From NCBI RefSeq assembly GCF_001436605.1, contig NZ_AYZL01000016.1, positions 149,392-213,391 of the forward strand: a stretch of DNA of 64,000 bases, given 5' to 3'. The notes below the pieces were generated by a model. The model saw only the letters and a list, made by a program, of their open reading frames with translations, had not been told where the DNA came from and made no database searches. The position numbers were made by a program, and so were the translations under genes. This document shows, piece after piece, positions 33,929 to 43,127 of this stretch. Every line of letters begins with the position of its first letter. Within the stretch, counting starts at the first letter, position 1. This DNA comes from Holzapfeliella floricola DSM 23037 = JCM 16512 (GTDB lineage Bacteria > Bacillota > Bacilli > Lactobacillales > Lactobacillaceae).

Positions 33929-33961
33929 AAAAAAGATTGGCGAAATTCGCCAATCTTTTTT
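33929..33961 (-). terminator. Terminator after mgtA
   Basis: On the minus strand a stem of about 14 bp (AAAAGATTGGCGAA / TTCGCCAATCTTTT) with a very short loop is followed by Ts, immediately at the mgtA stop codon. Confidence 0.9.
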
Positions 33962-36635
33962 AAATGAGTTCATCTTCATGTTGTAAGTAACGTTTTTTCA
34001 CAATTGTCACTAAAACAAAGTAAAATACCAACATTAGTAATACAAAGAATAAATAACTAAGAGGTAACACTTCAAATCCTAAGTCTTTCCCAAAATCCAA
34101 GTAAGGAATAACTGTTCCAATAATCCCAGCGCCGATAGTCGACACCATTAGTGGGAATGAAGCCTTGGTTTGAATAAACGGAATACGTTTATCACGAAGT
34201 GCATGAATCACCATTTCTTGTGTCCACAATGATTCAATAAACCAGCCAGTATTAAACATCATCATAAATTGTAATTGTTGTGCCTGATTCAAATCAAAAT
34301 AAGTATGACCTAACATTGCAGGTCCTAAAATAAAGAACAAGAACGCAAAGGTTAAAATATCAAAGACTGAACTCGTTGGACCAAAGTAAAACATAAACTT
34401 CTTAAGTCCCTTAGTTGACCAACTACGTGGTGTTTCTAGATATTTTTCACTCATCACATCAAATGGAATAGCTAGACACGAGATATCATAAATCATATTC
34501 AATAACAATAATTGTAGCGGTTGCATAGGCAAAAATGGTAAGAGAAGACTGGCAAAAACCACTGAAAAAATATTCCCGAAGTTTGAACTAGAGGTCATTT
34601 TAATATACTTCATCGTATTACCAAATACTTTACGTCCTAATCGAACTCCTGTATCTAGCACTTTTAAATCTTTTTTCAGTAGAATAACATCTGCTGACTC
34701 TTTGGCAATATCAACCGCTGTGTCAACTGAAATTCCCACATCTGCTTCTTTCATTGCAGGAGCATCGTTAATACCATCACCCATAAATGCAACCGTATGA
34801 CCATTAGTCCGAAGTTGACGAATAATCATACTTTTGTGTGCCGGTGTTAACTTAACAAAAATGTTATGAGACTCAACAATCTTAGCTAACTCGTCTGACG
34901 ACTTATCTTCTAATTCTTGACCTGAGTAAATTTTATCAACATTTAAACCAACTTGTTTAGCAACAGCTCGTGTAATTAATTCATTATCACCTGTTAAAAT
35001 TTTAACGTCGATGCCATCAACTTTTAGCTGTTCTAATGCTTGTTTAGTAGATTCTTTAGGTGGGTCTAAAAATGATAAATTCCCCAGAATAATCAAGTCA
35101 CGCTCATCTGCAACAGAAAAAGCGCCGGCTGGACGAGGATTTTTTTGGTAAGCTAGCAAAATCACACGAAGACCATCTTCATTTAATGATTCAATTTGTT
35201 TTAGAATACGTTGACGCATTGCATCATCAAGCTCTTTAACTTCACCATCAAGCTCATAATAGCGACTGACTTCTAGCATTTCTTCAGCCGCACCTTTAGT
35301 TACCAATAATCGTTCATCATCACTGTTTTCAACTACGACACTCATTCGACGACGTTTAAAATCGAATGGAATTTCATCGATTTTGCGGTAATCTGACTTA
35401 ATCTGATCAGTATCCAACTCTTTAGTTGCTTCTGACATAATGGCTTTATCCATCAGATTTTTCAATCCTGTTTGATAATAACTATTTAAATAAGCATAAG
35501 TTAAAACTTTAGGCTTTTCAGTATGATTCAAATCATAATGATACTCTAAAACAACTTTATCTTGCGTCAATGTTCCTGTCTTATCGGTTGTTAAAACTGT
35601 TGCAGAACCTAGATTTTGAATCGCATCGATGTTCTTCATGATAGTCCCATGTTTTGACATTTCAACTGATCCTTTAACCAGATTAGAAGTCACAATGACA
35701 GGCAACATTTCAGGTGTTAAGCCAACTGCAGTCGCAATCGCAAATACCAATGCATCAAGCCAGCTTCCCTTCAACAAGCCATTAATCAAAAAAACGAGCG
35801 GTGCAACAACCAACATAAATCTGATTAATAGCCATGAAGTTGATTGAATGCCTTTATCAAAGGCCGTAACTTGTTTTGTTTTGGTAGATAATTCGCCTGC
35901 AATTTGACCAAAAACAGTTTTTGAACCAACACCTACAACAACGCCTAAGGCACTTCCACTTACAATGTTAGTGCCAGAGTAAGCCATGTTTTGGTAGCTA
36001 AGATAATCTTCATCATCTTTAGGTTTGGCAGTTGCAATTTTTTCAACTGGGGCAGATTCCCCATTTAGCGAACTCGTACTAGCAAATAAGTCTTTTGTTT
36101 GTAGCAAACGCATATCTGCAGGTACCATATCTCCAGCAGATAGTGAAATAATATCCCCTACTGCCACTTTTTCTGTTGCAATTTCAAATGACTTTCCTTG
36201 GCGAATAACATTGGTCGTTACTTGGATCATTTTCATCAAGCTATCAACTGCGTTGCTTGATCGGCGACTTTGAAAAAAGCTCATCGAACCGCTAATAATA
36301 ACCATTAATAGCATGATTACTGTTGTTGCTACTGATCGGTCTTGCGGTGCTGAAAATACCCAATCTGTCATAAACGAAGCAATCGCCAAAATAATTAATA
36401 CCACGGTAAAAGGTGTCACAAAAGCTTCGATAAATTGTTGAAGCTTCGTATCGCCGTTTCCATGAGAAACCTTATTTTCACCATATTGTTCTTGATGACT
36501 AGCCACTTGTTCATCTGATAATCCTGATGAACTCGTTTGTAATGCACTTAGAACTTCTTCGTTACTTTGGTGCGCATACAGTTTGATTTTTTCAATCTGT
36601 TGTTGCATAACACCATTTCTCTTTTTTTCTAACAT
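33960..36635 (-). CDS. mgtA: Magnesium-translocating P-type ATPase MgtA
   Basis: MgtA imports Mg2+ with ATP hydrolysis. The 891-residue P3B-type pump has the phosphorylation site TTDKTGTLT (about residue 365), the actuator motif SLNGESAPV, the nucleotide-domain KGAAEEML, and the hinge MGDGINDAPA. About ten membrane helices are spread over N-terminal, middle and C-terminal groups. The start was chosen after GAAAGGAAG; an upstream ATG lacks a site. An M-box riboswitch in the leader supports Mg2+ as the substrate. Confidence 0.95.
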   Translation of the reverse strand: MLEKKRNGVMQQQIEKIKLYAHQSNEEVLSALQTSSSGLSDEQVASHQEQYGENKVSHGNGDTKLQQFIEAFVTPFTVVLIILAIASFMTDWVFSAPQDRSVATTVIMLLMVIISGSMSFFQSRRSSNAVDSLMKMIQVTTNVIRQGKSFEIATEKVAVGDIISLSAGDMVPADMRLLQTKDLFASTSSLNGESAPVEKIATAKPKDDEDYLSYQNMAYSGTNIVSGSALGVVVGVGSKTVFGQIAGELSTKTKQVTAFDKGIQSTSWLLIRFMLVVAPLVFLINGLLKGSWLDALVFAIATAVGLTPEMLPVIVTSNLVKGSVEMSKHGTIMKNIDAIQNLGSATVLTTDKTGTLTQDKVVLEYHYDLNHTEKPKVLTYAYLNSYYQTGLKNLMDKAIMSEATKELDTDQIKSDYRKIDEIPFDFKRRRMSVVVENSDDERLLVTKGAAEEMLEVSRYYELDGEVKELDDAMRQRILKQIESLNEDGLRVILLAYQKNPRPAGAFSVADERDLIILGNLSFLDPPKESTKQALEQLKVDGIDVKILTGDNELITRAVAKQVGLNVDKIYSGQELEDKSSDELAKIVESHNIFVKLTPAHKSMIIRQLRTNGHTVAFMGDGINDAPAMKEADVGISVDTAVDIAKESADVILLKKDLKVLDTGVRLGRKVFGNTMKYIKMTSSSNFGNIFSVVFASLLLPFLPMQPLQLLLLNMIYDISCLAIPFDVMSEKYLETPRSWSTKGLKKFMFYFGPTSSVFDILTFAFLFFILGPAMLGHTYFDLNQAQQLQFMMMFNTGWFIESLWTQEMVIHALRDKRIPFIQTKASFPLMVSTIGAGIIGTVIPYLDFGKDLGFEVLPLSYLFFVLLMLVFYFVLVTIVKKRYLQHEDELI

Positions 36636-36676
36636 GTTTGTCAACTTCCTTTCAAAAACAAAAGGCAAGTACTCAG

Positions 36677-36706
36677 CTATTTAAGTAAACCCTTAAATTC
36701 TGCCAT
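36677..36706 (-). other. Micro-ORF in mgtA leader (9 codons)
   Basis: Between the M-box and mgtA the minus strand has ATG followed by eight codons and TAG, encoding MAEFKGLLK. No ribosome site precedes the ATG. The start lies in the loop of a possible stem in which CCCTTA pairs with TAAGGG inside the micro-ORF. Whether it is translated is unknown. Confidence 0.25.
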
Positions 36707-36750
36707 GATACAAAATTAAATAAGGGGGTAAAATGTGACACATTGTACAT

Positions 36751-36912
36751 TGAACACTCGCTCAGTTTTAACACTATATGGCGTTTTGCAAAAAAAATAC
36801 AAAGCTATCTGGAAAAAGCCTTACTCCGACTGTTTCTGTTTGACCCATTGGCATCTGTCGATGTTCTGGGCAATAGCGTATATCCAATATAGGAGCCTCA
36901 CCTAACTGTTCA
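36751..36912 (-). ncRNA. M-box (ykoK-type) magnesium riboswitch
   Basis: On the minus strand the leader has the M-box core GTTAGGTGAGGCTCCTATAT, then GGATATACGC, GCCAATGGGTCA-ACAGAAA and a final AACGCCATATAGTG-like segment, in the right order. The outer helix can form from TGAACA (36907-36912) and TGTTCA (36751-36756). M-box RNAs fold around Mg2+ and switch off Mg2+ transporter genes. The expression platform is not obvious: no strong terminator lies between this RNA and mgtA, only a weak 5-bp hairpin and a possible stem further on. Confidence 0.9.
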
Positions 36913-36947
36913 GTTATTAAATTAGTTACAGTTTATAACTTACGTTC

Positions 36948-36977
36948 AATATATAGCACAAGACAAGACGAAGTCAA
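36948..36977 (-). promoter_or_regulatory. Promoter for mgtA
   Basis: On the minus strand TTGACT and TATATT are separated by 18 bases, just upstream of the M-box RNA. The leader would be about 300 bases long. Confidence 0.6.
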
Positions 36978-37002
36978 CTATAATTACTTCAATTATTGAA
37001 AT

Positions 37003-37031
37003 AAAAAAACACTCATCTAAAATGAGTGTTT
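37003..37031 (-). terminator. Terminator after the TPM-domain gene
   Basis: On the minus strand a 10-bp stem (AAACACTCAT / ATGAGTGTTT) with a 5-base loop is followed by TTTTATTT, overlapping the stop codon. Confidence 0.88.
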
Positions 37032-37854
37032 AAATACTTGCGCCGCCGCCGCCTGATGAACCACCGCCACCAGAAAAGCCGCCACCTCCTCCAGAAAATC
37101 CACCGCCAGATGAATTTCCTGAAGAACCACCAAGTAGCATCCCTAGCAAGAAGCCGGTTCCACCGGATCCGCCAGAGCCACCTCCTCGGGAAATAAAAAT
37201 AATAAAAATAATAATCATCACAATAATTGCAAAAATACCTGGTCCAGACTCATCTGAACTAGCTTTTTTAGCATTTTCTCGGTACTTATTGACCTTATTT
37301 TGAACACCACTATCTTGCAATGAGGTAAGCTGATATTCTTGGTCAACAACTACACTAACTGCACTGAATACGTTATTCAAACCTTGGTCAATTATCGTTT
37401 TGTCTTTTGATTTAAGCTTATCTTTTTCATTAAGCAGAATTTGCTTACTTAATGAATCAGGCAAAGCACCTTCAAGACCGTAGCCGACTTCGATTCGAAC
37501 ATTTTGGCTACCTTCGTTATAGCCAAAAAGAATCAAAATACCGTTGTTATCACTTTTATTCCCTAACCGCCACTTTTGAAATAAATCGGTGGCATAGGTG
37601 TTCAAATCGCCATCTGTTGAATCAACGACGGCAACTGCTATTTGAGGTTTTTCTTTGCTAGTTGAATAAAGTTGATTTTGATCTTCAATATTTTCTTTAG
37701 TCTTATCTGATAAAATATTCAGTTCATCATAATAAGGTGTATTGGGGATATTAATCATCGCATCCACAGTCGTTGTTTGCTGATTACTACTCAAAATAAT
37801 CGCGATTAAAGCCACCAATAATCCACTTAAAAGACTAAAATTAAGTCGTTTCAC
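37030..37854 (-). CDS. TPM-domain membrane protein (YgcG-like)
   Basis: The 274-residue protein has an N-terminal signal or anchor segment (about 5-23), an extracytoplasmic TPM domain (about 35-165, with VAVVDSTDGDLNTYATDLF and VEVGYGLEGALPD), a membrane helix near 205-222, and a Gly/Ser-rich tail. TPM domains occur with LemA proteins in many bacteria. The family is variously named TPM phosphatase or YgcG; no enzymatic role can be asserted here. It follows lemA by four bases. Confidence 0.82.
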   Translation of the reverse strand: MKRLNFSLLSGLLVALIAIILSSNQQTTTVDAMINIPNTPYYDELNILSDKTKENIEDQNQLYSTSKEKPQIAVAVVDSTDGDLNTYATDLFQKWRLGNKSDNNGILILFGYNEGSQNVRIEVGYGLEGALPDSLSKQILLNEKDKLKSKDKTIIDQGLNNVFSAVSVVVDQEYQLTSLQDSGVQNKVNKYRENAKKASSDESGPGIFAIIVMIIIFIIFISRGGGSGGSGGTGFLLGMLLGGSSGNSSGGGFSGGGGGFSGGGGSSGGGGASI

Positions 37855-37858
37855 TTAC

Positions 37859-38506
37859 TTAGATTACTCTCATTGACTGTGGAAGAATCAAGGCTGCTGA
37901 AGACGATGACGTTGTGTTTGTTGTATTACCAAAGTCAACTGTTGGTGCTGTTTTAGCCTCATCAACTGCCTTAAAGTATGTTTTCGAACCTAATCCCATC
38001 ATATTAGCCACGATGTTTTTAGGGAAACCAACAACAGTTTTGTTATATGTTGAAACAGCATCATTATAACGTTTACGTTCAGTTGCAATGCGGTTTTCTG
38101 TTCCTTCAAGCTGTGTCATCAAGGTTTGAACGTTAGCATTTGAACCTAATGTTGGATAATTTTCACCAATCACATTGATCAATGTTCCAACAGATTGGTC
38201 CAATTGACCATTAGCATCCATTTTTTCTTGATTTGATTTGGCATTGCCGTAGCTTGTACGAGCTTTAGCAATATCACCAAAAACTTTTTGTTCTTGTCCC
38301 ATACTTCCTTTTACAGAATTAACTAAGTTAGGGATTAAATCATAACGGCGTTGCATTTGGTTTTCAACTTGTGCCCATTGAGAGTCAACATCTTGACTAC
38401 TTTTAGCTAGGCTGTTGTAAGTTGAAATAAAGAAAATAACAACGACAGCAATTACCGCTAAGATACCCCATACCCAAGGACTAACACGACGTTTGTTTTG
38501 ATTCAT
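37859..38506 (-). CDS. lemA: LemA family protein
   Basis: The 215-residue protein has a single N-terminal membrane helix (about 11-29) and a helical bundle with the LemA signature NSLAKSSQDVDSQWAQVENQ and RRYDLIPNLVNSVKG. LemA proteins are widespread with no settled function. It is transcribed with the TPM gene, a common pairing. Its ending is Ser/Thr-rich. Confidence 0.9.
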   Translation of the reverse strand: MNQNKRRVSPWVWGILAVIAVVVIFFISTYNSLAKSSQDVDSQWAQVENQMQRRYDLIPNLVNSVKGSMGQEQKVFGDIAKARTSYGNAKSNQEKMDANGQLDQSVGTLINVIGENYPTLGSNANVQTLMTQLEGTENRIATERKRYNDAVSTYNKTVVGFPKNIVANMMGLGSKTYFKAVDEAKTAPTVDFGNTTNTTSSSSAALILPQSMRVI

Positions 38507-38558
38507 AATAGAATAAACTCCATTCTTTCAAATATAAATTACTAAACTATGGTACTTA

Positions 38559-38586
38559 ATTATACGTTAGTACGCAATTGATGCAA
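38559..38586 (-). promoter_or_regulatory. Promoter for lemA-TPM operon
   Basis: On the minus strand TTGCAT and TATAAT are separated by 16 bases, about 50 bases before lemA. Confidence 0.6.
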
Positions 38587-38663
38587 TTATTTCAACTTAA
38601 TTTAGCTAAATATTTAAAAATACCTGGCCACAACTTTGGTAATTATTGACAAACAATTTTATA

Positions 38664-39686
38664 TTATTTAGAAAAATAATTGAATCCAATTGCTTCTCTA
38701 ACTTCTTTAGCCGTTTGTTCAGCAATCGCATTGGCTTTTTTAGAACCCGCTTCAAGCATATCGTAAACTGCTTGTTTATCTTTTGCAAATTCTGCACGGC
38801 GTTCACGAATTGGCGCTAGTTCTTTTTCTAACACTTCATTTAAGTAGCGCTTTATTTTAACATCACCTAAGCCACCTTTTTGGTAGTCAGCTTTTAATTG
38901 TGCTACTTTTTCTTTATCTGAATCAAAAATATCTAAGTAAGTAAAGACCATGTTACCTTCCACATGTCCTGGATCTTCTACTCGAACGTGAGTTGGATCA
39001 GTATACATTGACATTACTTTTTTAGTTAATTCTTCTTTTGAATCTGATAAGTAAATCGCATTACCCAATGACTTACTCATTTTGGCATTACCATCAAGAC
39101 CTGGCAGACGACCTTGGCCTTTTGGAGGTAGAACTGCTTCAGGTTCAACTAAAGTATCAACACCGTAAGTATGATTAAATGTACGGACAATTTCACGTGT
39201 TTGTTCAAGCATTGGCGCTTGATCATCACCAACAGGAACCGTTGTGGCTTTAAAAGCTGTGATATCAGCTGCTTGTGAAATAGGGTAGATTAAAAATCCA
39301 GCAGGTAGACTATCACCAAATCCTTTTTGTTTGATTTCAGCTTTAACCGTTGGGTTACGTTCAAGACGTGCTACTGAAACTAAATCTAAGTAATACGCGG
39401 TTAATTCATGCAACGCTGGAATTTGTGATTGGACAAAAATTGTTGATTTTTCTGGATCTAATCCAACAGCTAAATAGTCTAACGCAACCTCAATCAAACT
39501 ATCTTTTATTTTTTGTGGATTACGGGCATTATCTGTTAATGCTTGGGTATCGGCAATCATAATATATGGCTCATATTCACCACTATTTTGCATTCTGACA
39601 CGGTTTTTAAATGAACCAATATAATGTCCTAAATGCATTTTGCCTGTGGGACGATCTCCTGTTAATAAAATTTCTTTTTTAGTCAT
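38664..39686 (-). CDS. trpS: Tryptophanyl-tRNA synthetase
   Basis: The 340-residue class I synthetase has the HIGH-type sequence [10 protein letters not shown] near residue 15 and KMSKS near residue 202. It charges tRNA-Trp. A GGAGG site precedes the ATG, and a Trp-specific T-box leader lies directly upstream, so expression should rise when Trp-tRNA is uncharged. Confidence 0.97.
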   Translation of the reverse strand: MTKKEILLTGDRPTGKMHLGHYIGSFKNRVRMQNSGEYEPYIMIADTQALTDNARNPQKIKDSLIEVALDYLAVGLDPEKSTIFVQSQIPALHELTAYYLDLVSVARLERNPTVKAEIKQKGFGDSLPAGFLIYPISQAADITAFKATTVPVGDDQAPMLEQTREIVRTFNHTYGVDTLVEPEAVLPPKGQGRLPGLDGNAKMSKSLGNAIYLSDSKEELTKKVMSMYTDPTHVRVEDPGHVEGNMVFTYLDIFDSDKEKVAQLKADYQKGGLGDVKIKRYLNEVLEKELAPIRERRAEFAKDKQAVYDMLEAGSKKANAIAEQTAKEVREAIGFNYFSK

Positions 39687-39705
39687 AAAATTTCCTCCTG
39701 ATAAT

Positions 39706-39942
39706 AAAAAAACCGCTATATATTAGAAATAATATATAACGGGACGAATTTATACGCGGTGCCACCAGTTTTAAAGTTACCTTGTAACTTTCACTCTCGT
39801 TAGTAAAGTTAACGACACTTCTCTAATGAACAACTTTAGTCCATTCAGATAATCTATTTTGCAGCCTCTCACCCTCACTGCTCGCTTTGAAAAAAATCAA
39901 TTATCGTACTACTCTAAACATTAGATATTTATTTATTAAGTT
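39706..39942 (-). ncRNA. T-box riboswitch, Trp (UGG) specifier, upstream of trpS
   Basis: On the minus strand the leader contains the T-box sequence TGGTGGCACCGCG, followed by a terminator with a 13-bp stem (CCGTTATATATTA / TAATATATAGCGG) and a T run (39706-39742). Stem I features GGTGAGAG and the specifier loop GAA-TGG-ACT are seen; the specifier codon TGG lies at 39841-39843. The UGG specifier matches the downstream gene. Confidence 0.93.
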
Positions 39943-39948
39943 GTTAAT

Positions 39949-39977
39949 ATTGTAGCCACATCTTTTTAATTTGTCAA
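39949..39977 (-). promoter_or_regulatory. Promoter for trpS T-box leader
   Basis: On the minus strand TTGACA and TACAAT are exactly 17 bases apart, a near-consensus promoter just before the T-box RNA. Confidence 0.8.
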
Positions 39978-40070
39978 AATCTATTTAAAGATTCCCTAAC
40001 TTACTATTTATTTAATTACCAAATGGGTCTACAATGTTATAGTCATTTTATTTGTACAAGTTTTTAAGAA

Positions 40071-42350
40071 ATGGGTGATTTTTTGACACAAAATAATGAA
40101 AAACAGCAAGAACAAAAACGTGTTGATTTTGTGATTAATGAAGTTAACACGCAATTGAAAGATACAAAAGAACAACTAGATATTGCCTTTAAAGAACGGC
40201 GGAAAGTTGAGTCATCTTACGGTGATACAGCTAAAGTTAATACTTTTGAAGTTGATGACCAAATGGAAACTAATGCTGCCATTCAACAACAAAAACAACT
40301 TGTTGCATTAACCGTTGAAAGTGAAACAATTCTTGAAAACAAAGAAAAAAGTTTAAATCTACTTAAAAATACACCTTACTTTGGCCGAATTGATATTAAT
40401 GAGGATGGCGAAAAAGAATCACTTTATATTGGAACCTCTTCATTAATTGGTGATGATGGTGATTTCTTGGTTTATGATTGGCGTGCGCCAATCTCATCTC
40501 TTTATTATAAAGGTACTTTAGGTCATGCAAGCTACCGCACACCCACTGGCCACTTAGCCACCGTTGACCTATTAAAAAAACGTCAATTCAAAATTGAAAA
40601 TGGCGAAATCACTAAAATGTTTGATACTAATGAAACCGTTGGTGATGAAATGTTGCAAGATGTTTTAAGTGAAAATAGTGACACACACCTTAAAAATATT
40701 GTAGCTTCCGTTCAGCATCAACAAAATAAGATTATTAGAGATACGTCTTCTGATATTTTAGTCGTACAAGGAGTTGCCGGCAGTGGGAAAACTTCTGCTA
40801 TTTTGCAACGTATCGCTTATTTACTTTATCATTCACGAAGTGAAATTAATGCTGATCAAATTATTTTATTTTCACCTAATCATTTATTTAGTCATTATAT
40901 TTCTGAAGTACTACCCAGTTTAGGTGAAAAAAATATGCGACAAGTTACCTTATTTGATTTTTTGATGAAACGTCATGAAGGTTTTCGAATTGAATCATTA
41001 TTTGATCGTTTCGAACGTGATCAACATAACTTTCCAAAAGCCGCTAAAGAAATCAGACAATTCAAAGAAAGTCTCAACCTTTATGAAGAACTTCAGGATT
41101 ATCTTAAACGCACGCCTAGTGATACTTTAGCTTTCAATGATTTAATCTTGAATGGTGAAATTGTCATTAGCCGGGAAGAAATTCTCAAAATTTATCAGCA
41201 AACTCCCCAAAAACTAGTTTTGAGCGAGCGGTTTAGACAAACAAAAAACAACTTGATTGAACTCCTTAAAAAACGCGTAGCTGATCATGCAAAAAGTGCT
41301 GCTGTTGAAGAACAAGTTGAAAACTTATCTGACTCTGATTTCCACTACTATCACGAACACTTTATTAGTGATGATAAAACGGTTGATGAAGAGCGTGATA
41401 TTTTGAATTATCAACTCGCTAAAGAAGATTACCAATCTTTATACGACGCAATTTACAACGACTTATTCATTGACAATTACCAAACCTACTTACAGTTTTT
41501 AAAACAAGTTAACTTGTCTTCTGTTTCAAAAGAAGCATTCGACGAAATGATTATTTCAGTTGATCAAGATATCGAAAACCACTTTTTAAGAGTAGATGAT
41601 GCCATTGCCATCTTGTATTTGCGTGATTTATTAACGGGTTCTGGTCAAAACTTTGCTATTAAGCATTTGTTTATTGATGAAATGCAAGATTATTCTCCAT
41701 TATTTATGGCTTATATTCGTCATTGTTTCCCAAAAGCTAAATTAACTCTTTTAGGCGATTATAAGCAAAATATCTTTTCTTCTTATGAACAAGATACCAA
41801 CACGTATAATCAAATTCCAGATATTTTCAAAAATGAATCTAAAACCTATATTGAACTCAATACAAGTTATCGTTGTTCAAAGCAAATTACAGATTTCGCT
41901 AAAAAATTACTTGATAAAAATGATCATATTGAATCATTTAGTAGGCAAGGACCACAACCAAAAACTCACTTTTTAACACAAAGTGCGCACGATATGACCC
42001 ACTATGTTAAGTTAATTAACCATCAACTTGATCAATATCCAATGGTCGCCGTAATTACAAAAACCCAACAACAAGCTGAAAGACTTTATCATAAGTTAAA
42101 AGCTAGAATTGATGTGAACTTATTAACTCAAGAAAGCCGTAGCCTCAAAAAAGGGGTATGTATTTTACCTATTTATCTGGCTAAAGGACTCGAGTTTGAC
42201 AGTGTCATTGTGGATAACGTTTCAAAAGAAAATTATCCACAACAAAGCGATCGTGATATTTTATATACGATTGCTAGTCGTGCTATGCACGAGTTAAATT
42301 TAGTCGTACAGACACAACTCCCAACATTTTTGAACACACAAAAAGCTTAG
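40071..42350 (+). CDS. helD: HelD-like UvrD-family helicase (RNA polymerase recycling)
   Basis: The 759-residue protein has the HelD layout: an N-terminal coiled coil (about 5-100) that enters the RNA polymerase secondary channel, Walker A GVAGSGKTSAIL near residue 230, Walker B FIDEMQDYSP near 530, and the C-terminal motif LAKGLEFDSVIVDN near 705. HelD uses ATP to free stalled polymerase from nucleic acid. The ATG lacks a good ribosome site; a TTG five codons later follows GGGTGAT and may be the true start. Confidence 0.88.
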   Translation: MGDFLTQNNEKQQEQKRVDFVINEVNTQLKDTKEQLDIAFKERRKVESSYGDTAKVNTFEVDDQMETNAAIQQQKQLVALTVESETILENKEKSLNLLKNTPYFGRIDINEDGEKESLYIGTSSLIGDDGDFLVYDWRAPISSLYYKGTLGHASYRTPTGHLATVDLLKKRQFKIENGEITKMFDTNETVGDEMLQDVLSENSDTHLKNIVASVQHQQNKIIRDTSSDILVVQGVAGSGKTSAILQRIAYLLYHSRSEINADQIILFSPNHLFSHYISEVLPSLGEKNMRQVTLFDFLMKRHEGFRIESLFDRFERDQHNFPKAAKEIRQFKESLNLYEELQDYLKRTPSDTLAFNDLILNGEIVISREEILKIYQQTPQKLVLSERFRQTKNNLIELLKKRVADHAKSAAVEEQVENLSDSDFHYYHEHFISDDKTVDEERDILNYQLAKEDYQSLYDAIYNDLFIDNYQTYLQFLKQVNLSSVSKEAFDEMIISVDQDIENHFLRVDDAIAILYLRDLLTGSGQNFAIKHLFIDEMQDYSPLFMAYIRHCFPKAKLTLLGDYKQNIFSSYEQDTNTYNQIPDIFKNESKTYIELNTSYRCSKQITDFAKKLLDKNDHIESFSRQGPQPKTHFLTQSAHDMTHYVKLINHQLDQYPMVAVITKTQQQAERLYHKLKARIDVNLLTQESRSLKKGVCILPIYLAKGLEFDSVIVDNVSKENYPQQSDRDILYTIASRAMHELNLVVQTQLPTFLNTQKA

Positions 42351-42375
42351 CAAAATTTGCTAAGCTTTTTTATTT
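42341..42375. terminator. Bidirectional terminator between helD and the CPBP-like gene
   Basis: A perfect stem (AAAAGCTTAGCAAA / TTTGCTAAGCTTTT) overlaps the helD stop and touches the end of the convergent gene, with Ts on both strands. Confidence 0.9.
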
Positions 42376-43036
42376 AAAACAAAATAATTGTCATAATTGC
42401 ATTTACTGCGAGTAAATAAACAGATATGCTCATACGGTATGTTCTTAAATAAACGAAAGAAATAATTATTCCTATCAACCACTGAAACATAAATAAAGCA
42501 AATGACTGTGAGAAGTTTAAAACAGAAAAGATTAATCCCGATATCACCAGACCTAAAATAGTATCAACCAATGTATTACGCTTAAAGAAGTAATTAAAGA
42601 AAAACCCGTTTATAATGAACGCTTGTAGAATCGACATCAAAATCCCCTTAATTATAATACTCGACCAAAATAAAGCTGGCTTTGCATTAGCCAAATAAAA
42701 GCTTTGTGGTGTTGTTAAGGCGAGATGACCACTATATTGTTGAAACGATATATACAACCGAATCAAGGCAATAATAGCCATAGCTAGTACTAACAGCTTG
42801 AGGTGAACCGACCAAGGATCATATTCACGTTTAAAAAAGCGACGCTCTTCTAAAACGAATTGTCTGAGATAAAAGTAGCATGACAAACCAAATACCAAGA
42901 CAAGACCTATAAGCCAAACTATTTGATTCGTTCCATGTTCAATTGCTTGAGACTGAAAAAATAAATAAATAAAATATGTAATTAAATAGATGAAATAACG
43001 AGTTAAGTTTCCGATTTTTGAATTTGGGGTGTTCAT
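42374..43036 (-). CDS. Degenerate CPBP-like multi-pass membrane protein
   Basis: The 220-residue protein has about seven hydrophobic helices. Its second half aligns by eye with CPBP (CAAX-like) intramembrane proteases, but each catalytic motif is changed: the EExxxR site reads QAFIIN, FxxxH reads FSVLN, and the last His is missing. If the assignment holds, it is a non-catalytic relative. The start was set at the ATG nine bases after AAAGG. No close functional partner is seen next to it. Confidence 0.5.
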   Translation of the reverse strand: MNTPNSKIGNLTRYFIYLITYFIYLFFQSQAIEHGTNQIVWLIGLVLVFGLSCYFYLRQFVLEERRFFKREYDPWSVHLKLLVLAMAIIALIRLYISFQQYSGHLALTTPQSFYLANAKPALFWSSIIIKGILMSILQAFIINGFFFNYFFKRNTLVDTILGLVISGLIFSVLNFSQSFALFMFQWLIGIIISFVYLRTYRMSISVYLLAVNAIMTIILF

Positions 43037-43097
43037 TTTTAGCAACCTTTCGAAAAAACTACCGCTATTATATCAAAATTTCATCGGCTACCCTATA

Positions 43098-43127
43098 AAA
43101 AAAAAGCTAGAAAAAATCTAGCTTTTA
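43098..43127 (-). terminator. Terminator after the lipoprotein gene
   Basis: On the minus strand AAAAGCTAGA and TCTAGCTTTT form a 10-bp stem followed by a T run, overlapping the stop codon. Confidence 0.85.

Noticed and set aside
37070..37190. Gly/Ser-rich repeats at the end of the TPM gene as a tandem-repeat element
   Set aside because: This is a coding low-complexity tail typical of the family.
38638..38662. Plus-strand TTGACA followed by TATTAT between trpS and lemA
   Set aside because: The spacing is only about 10 bases, too short for a promoter, and no plus-strand gene follows.
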